Of a DNA stretch of 15,920 bases, positions 15,383-15,920 are shown piece by piece. The stretch's first letter is position 1. Each line of letters opens with the position of its first letter. Source of the stretch: Pseudomonadota bacterium (GTDB taxonomy: Bacteria; Pseudomonadota; Gammaproteobacteria; Xanthomonadales; Xanthomonadaceae); assembly GCA_023395465.1 (NCBI GenBank), contig JAEWZE010000272.1, positions 1 through 15,920 of the forward strand. Reading direction: 5' to 3'. The position numbers and the translations under genes are program-made. The notes under the pieces are model-generated. The model worked only from the letters and a program-made list of their open reading frames with translations. It searched no databases and was not told the origin of the DNA.

Positions 15383-15920
15383 ATGCCGCGCCCGCTGGCC
15401 GTGGTGCAACTGCTGCCGGCGCTGGAATCCGGCGGCGTCGAGCGTTCCACCCTCGAGATGTCCGAAGCGCTGGTACGCGCCGGCCACCGCGCCATCGTGG
15501 TCTCGGCCGGCGGCCGGCTCGAGCGCGCGCTGCGCGCGACCGGCGCGCAGCACGTCACCCTCGCCATCGGCAGCAAGTCGCCGCTGGTGCTGCGGCACGT
15601 GCCCGCGCTGCGCCGCCTGTTCGCCGCCGAGCGGGTCGACATCGTGCACGCACGCTCGCGCCTGCCGGCCTGGCTGGGCTGGCGCGCGCTGGCCGGCATG
15701 CCCACCGAGGCCCGGCCGCGCTTCGTCACCACCGTCCACGGACTCAACTCGCCCTCGCGCTACAGCGCGATCATGGCGCGCGGCGAGCGCGTGATCTGCG
15801 TCTCGCGCACGGTGCGCGACTACGTGCTGCGCCACTACCCCGGGACCGATCCGCTGCGCCTGCGGCTGGTGCCGCGCGGGATCGATCCGGCCGACTTCCC
15901 GCGCGCGCCGCGTCCCGACC
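15383..15920 (+). CDS. Glycosyltransferase family 4 (GT-B), N-terminal part
   Basis: The frame is open from the ATG at 15383 to the right edge (179 full codons), so about half of a normal GT4 enzyme is visible. The N-terminal GT-B half starts VVQLLPALESGGVERSTLEM, the acceptor-side motif with GGVE found in many lipopolysaccharide and exopolysaccharide GT4 enzymes. VDIVHARSRLPAWLGW, FVTTVHGLNSPSRYSAI, VICVSRTVRDYVLRHYPG and LRLVPRGIDP lead to the domain linker. The donor-binding C-terminal half, including the E-x7-E motif, is outside the window. A role in lipopolysaccharide core or surface glycan synthesis is likely from the family but not provable here. It is cytosolic and membrane-associated in most relatives. 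There is no clear Shine-Dalgarno. It follows the CHCC zinc-finger gene by 19 bases. Confidence 0.9.
   Translation, partial: MPRPLAVVQLLPALESGGVERSTLEMSEALVRAGHRAIVVSAGGRLERALRATGAQHVTLAIGSKSPLVLRHVPALRRLFAAERVDIVHARSRLPAWLGWRALAGMPTEARPRFVTTVHGLNSPSRYSAIMARGERVICVSRTVRDYVLRHYPGTDPLRLRLVPRGIDPADFPRAPRPD

Noticed and set aside
12877..15747. Minus-strand open frame of 956 codons
   Set aside because: It runs antisense across five well-identified plus-strand genes, is rich in Arg, Ala, Gly and His, and shows no family signature. Long antisense frames are expected when third positions are mostly G/C.

Overview
The window is GC-rich DNA with strong G/C preference at third codon positions. The gene content and protein sequences fit a gammaproteobacterium of the Xanthomonadaceae/Lysobacteraceae group (Lysobacter, Luteimonas or Xanthomonas relatives). 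This is inferred from remembered family resemblance, not from a search. No tRNA, rRNA, CRISPR array, insertion sequence or phage gene is visible. Most of the window reads as ordinary chromosomal backbone.

Layout. 1-717 (-): 5' part of an unrecognised Pro/Ala-rich protein that runs off the left edge. 718-1168: no confident protein gene, but on the minus strand there is a promoter-like element, three stacked hairpins and a strong intrinsic terminator, which together look like a small-RNA gene (about 1041-1133). 1169-4122 (-): a class e(P4) acid phosphatase lipoprotein and, upstream of it, the Rep helicase. 4261-4884 (+): thymidine kinase, divergent from rep. 4885-8365 (-): a transmembrane Ser/Thr kinase with a TPR-rich C-terminus, preceded by an ECF-type sigma factor. 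8437-10147 (-): the DNA glycosylase MutM and an ABC ATPase whose stop overlaps the mutM start. 10177-11783 (+): a fatty acid desaturase coupled by TGATG to a small exported EF-hand protein. 11888-12877 (-): an ELM1-family protein. 12952-15920 (+): a RutE-like nitroreductase, a YceI-family lipoprotein and a pirin, then a CHCC zinc-finger protein followed by a GT4 glycosyltransferase cut by the right edge.

The two most interesting places are the sigma factor/kinase pair and the candidate sRNA. In the sigma factor, region 2.2 lacks the usual acidic cluster and has Thr residues there. This matches the logic of the phosphorylation-activated EcfP/PknT (ECF43) pair of Vibrio, so the kinase next door may switch the sigma factor on directly. 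The sRNA candidate shares its terminator with the phosphatase gene.

Several minus/plus ORFs of 500-1,000 codons lie antisense to the real genes. They are by-products of high third-position GC and were left out.
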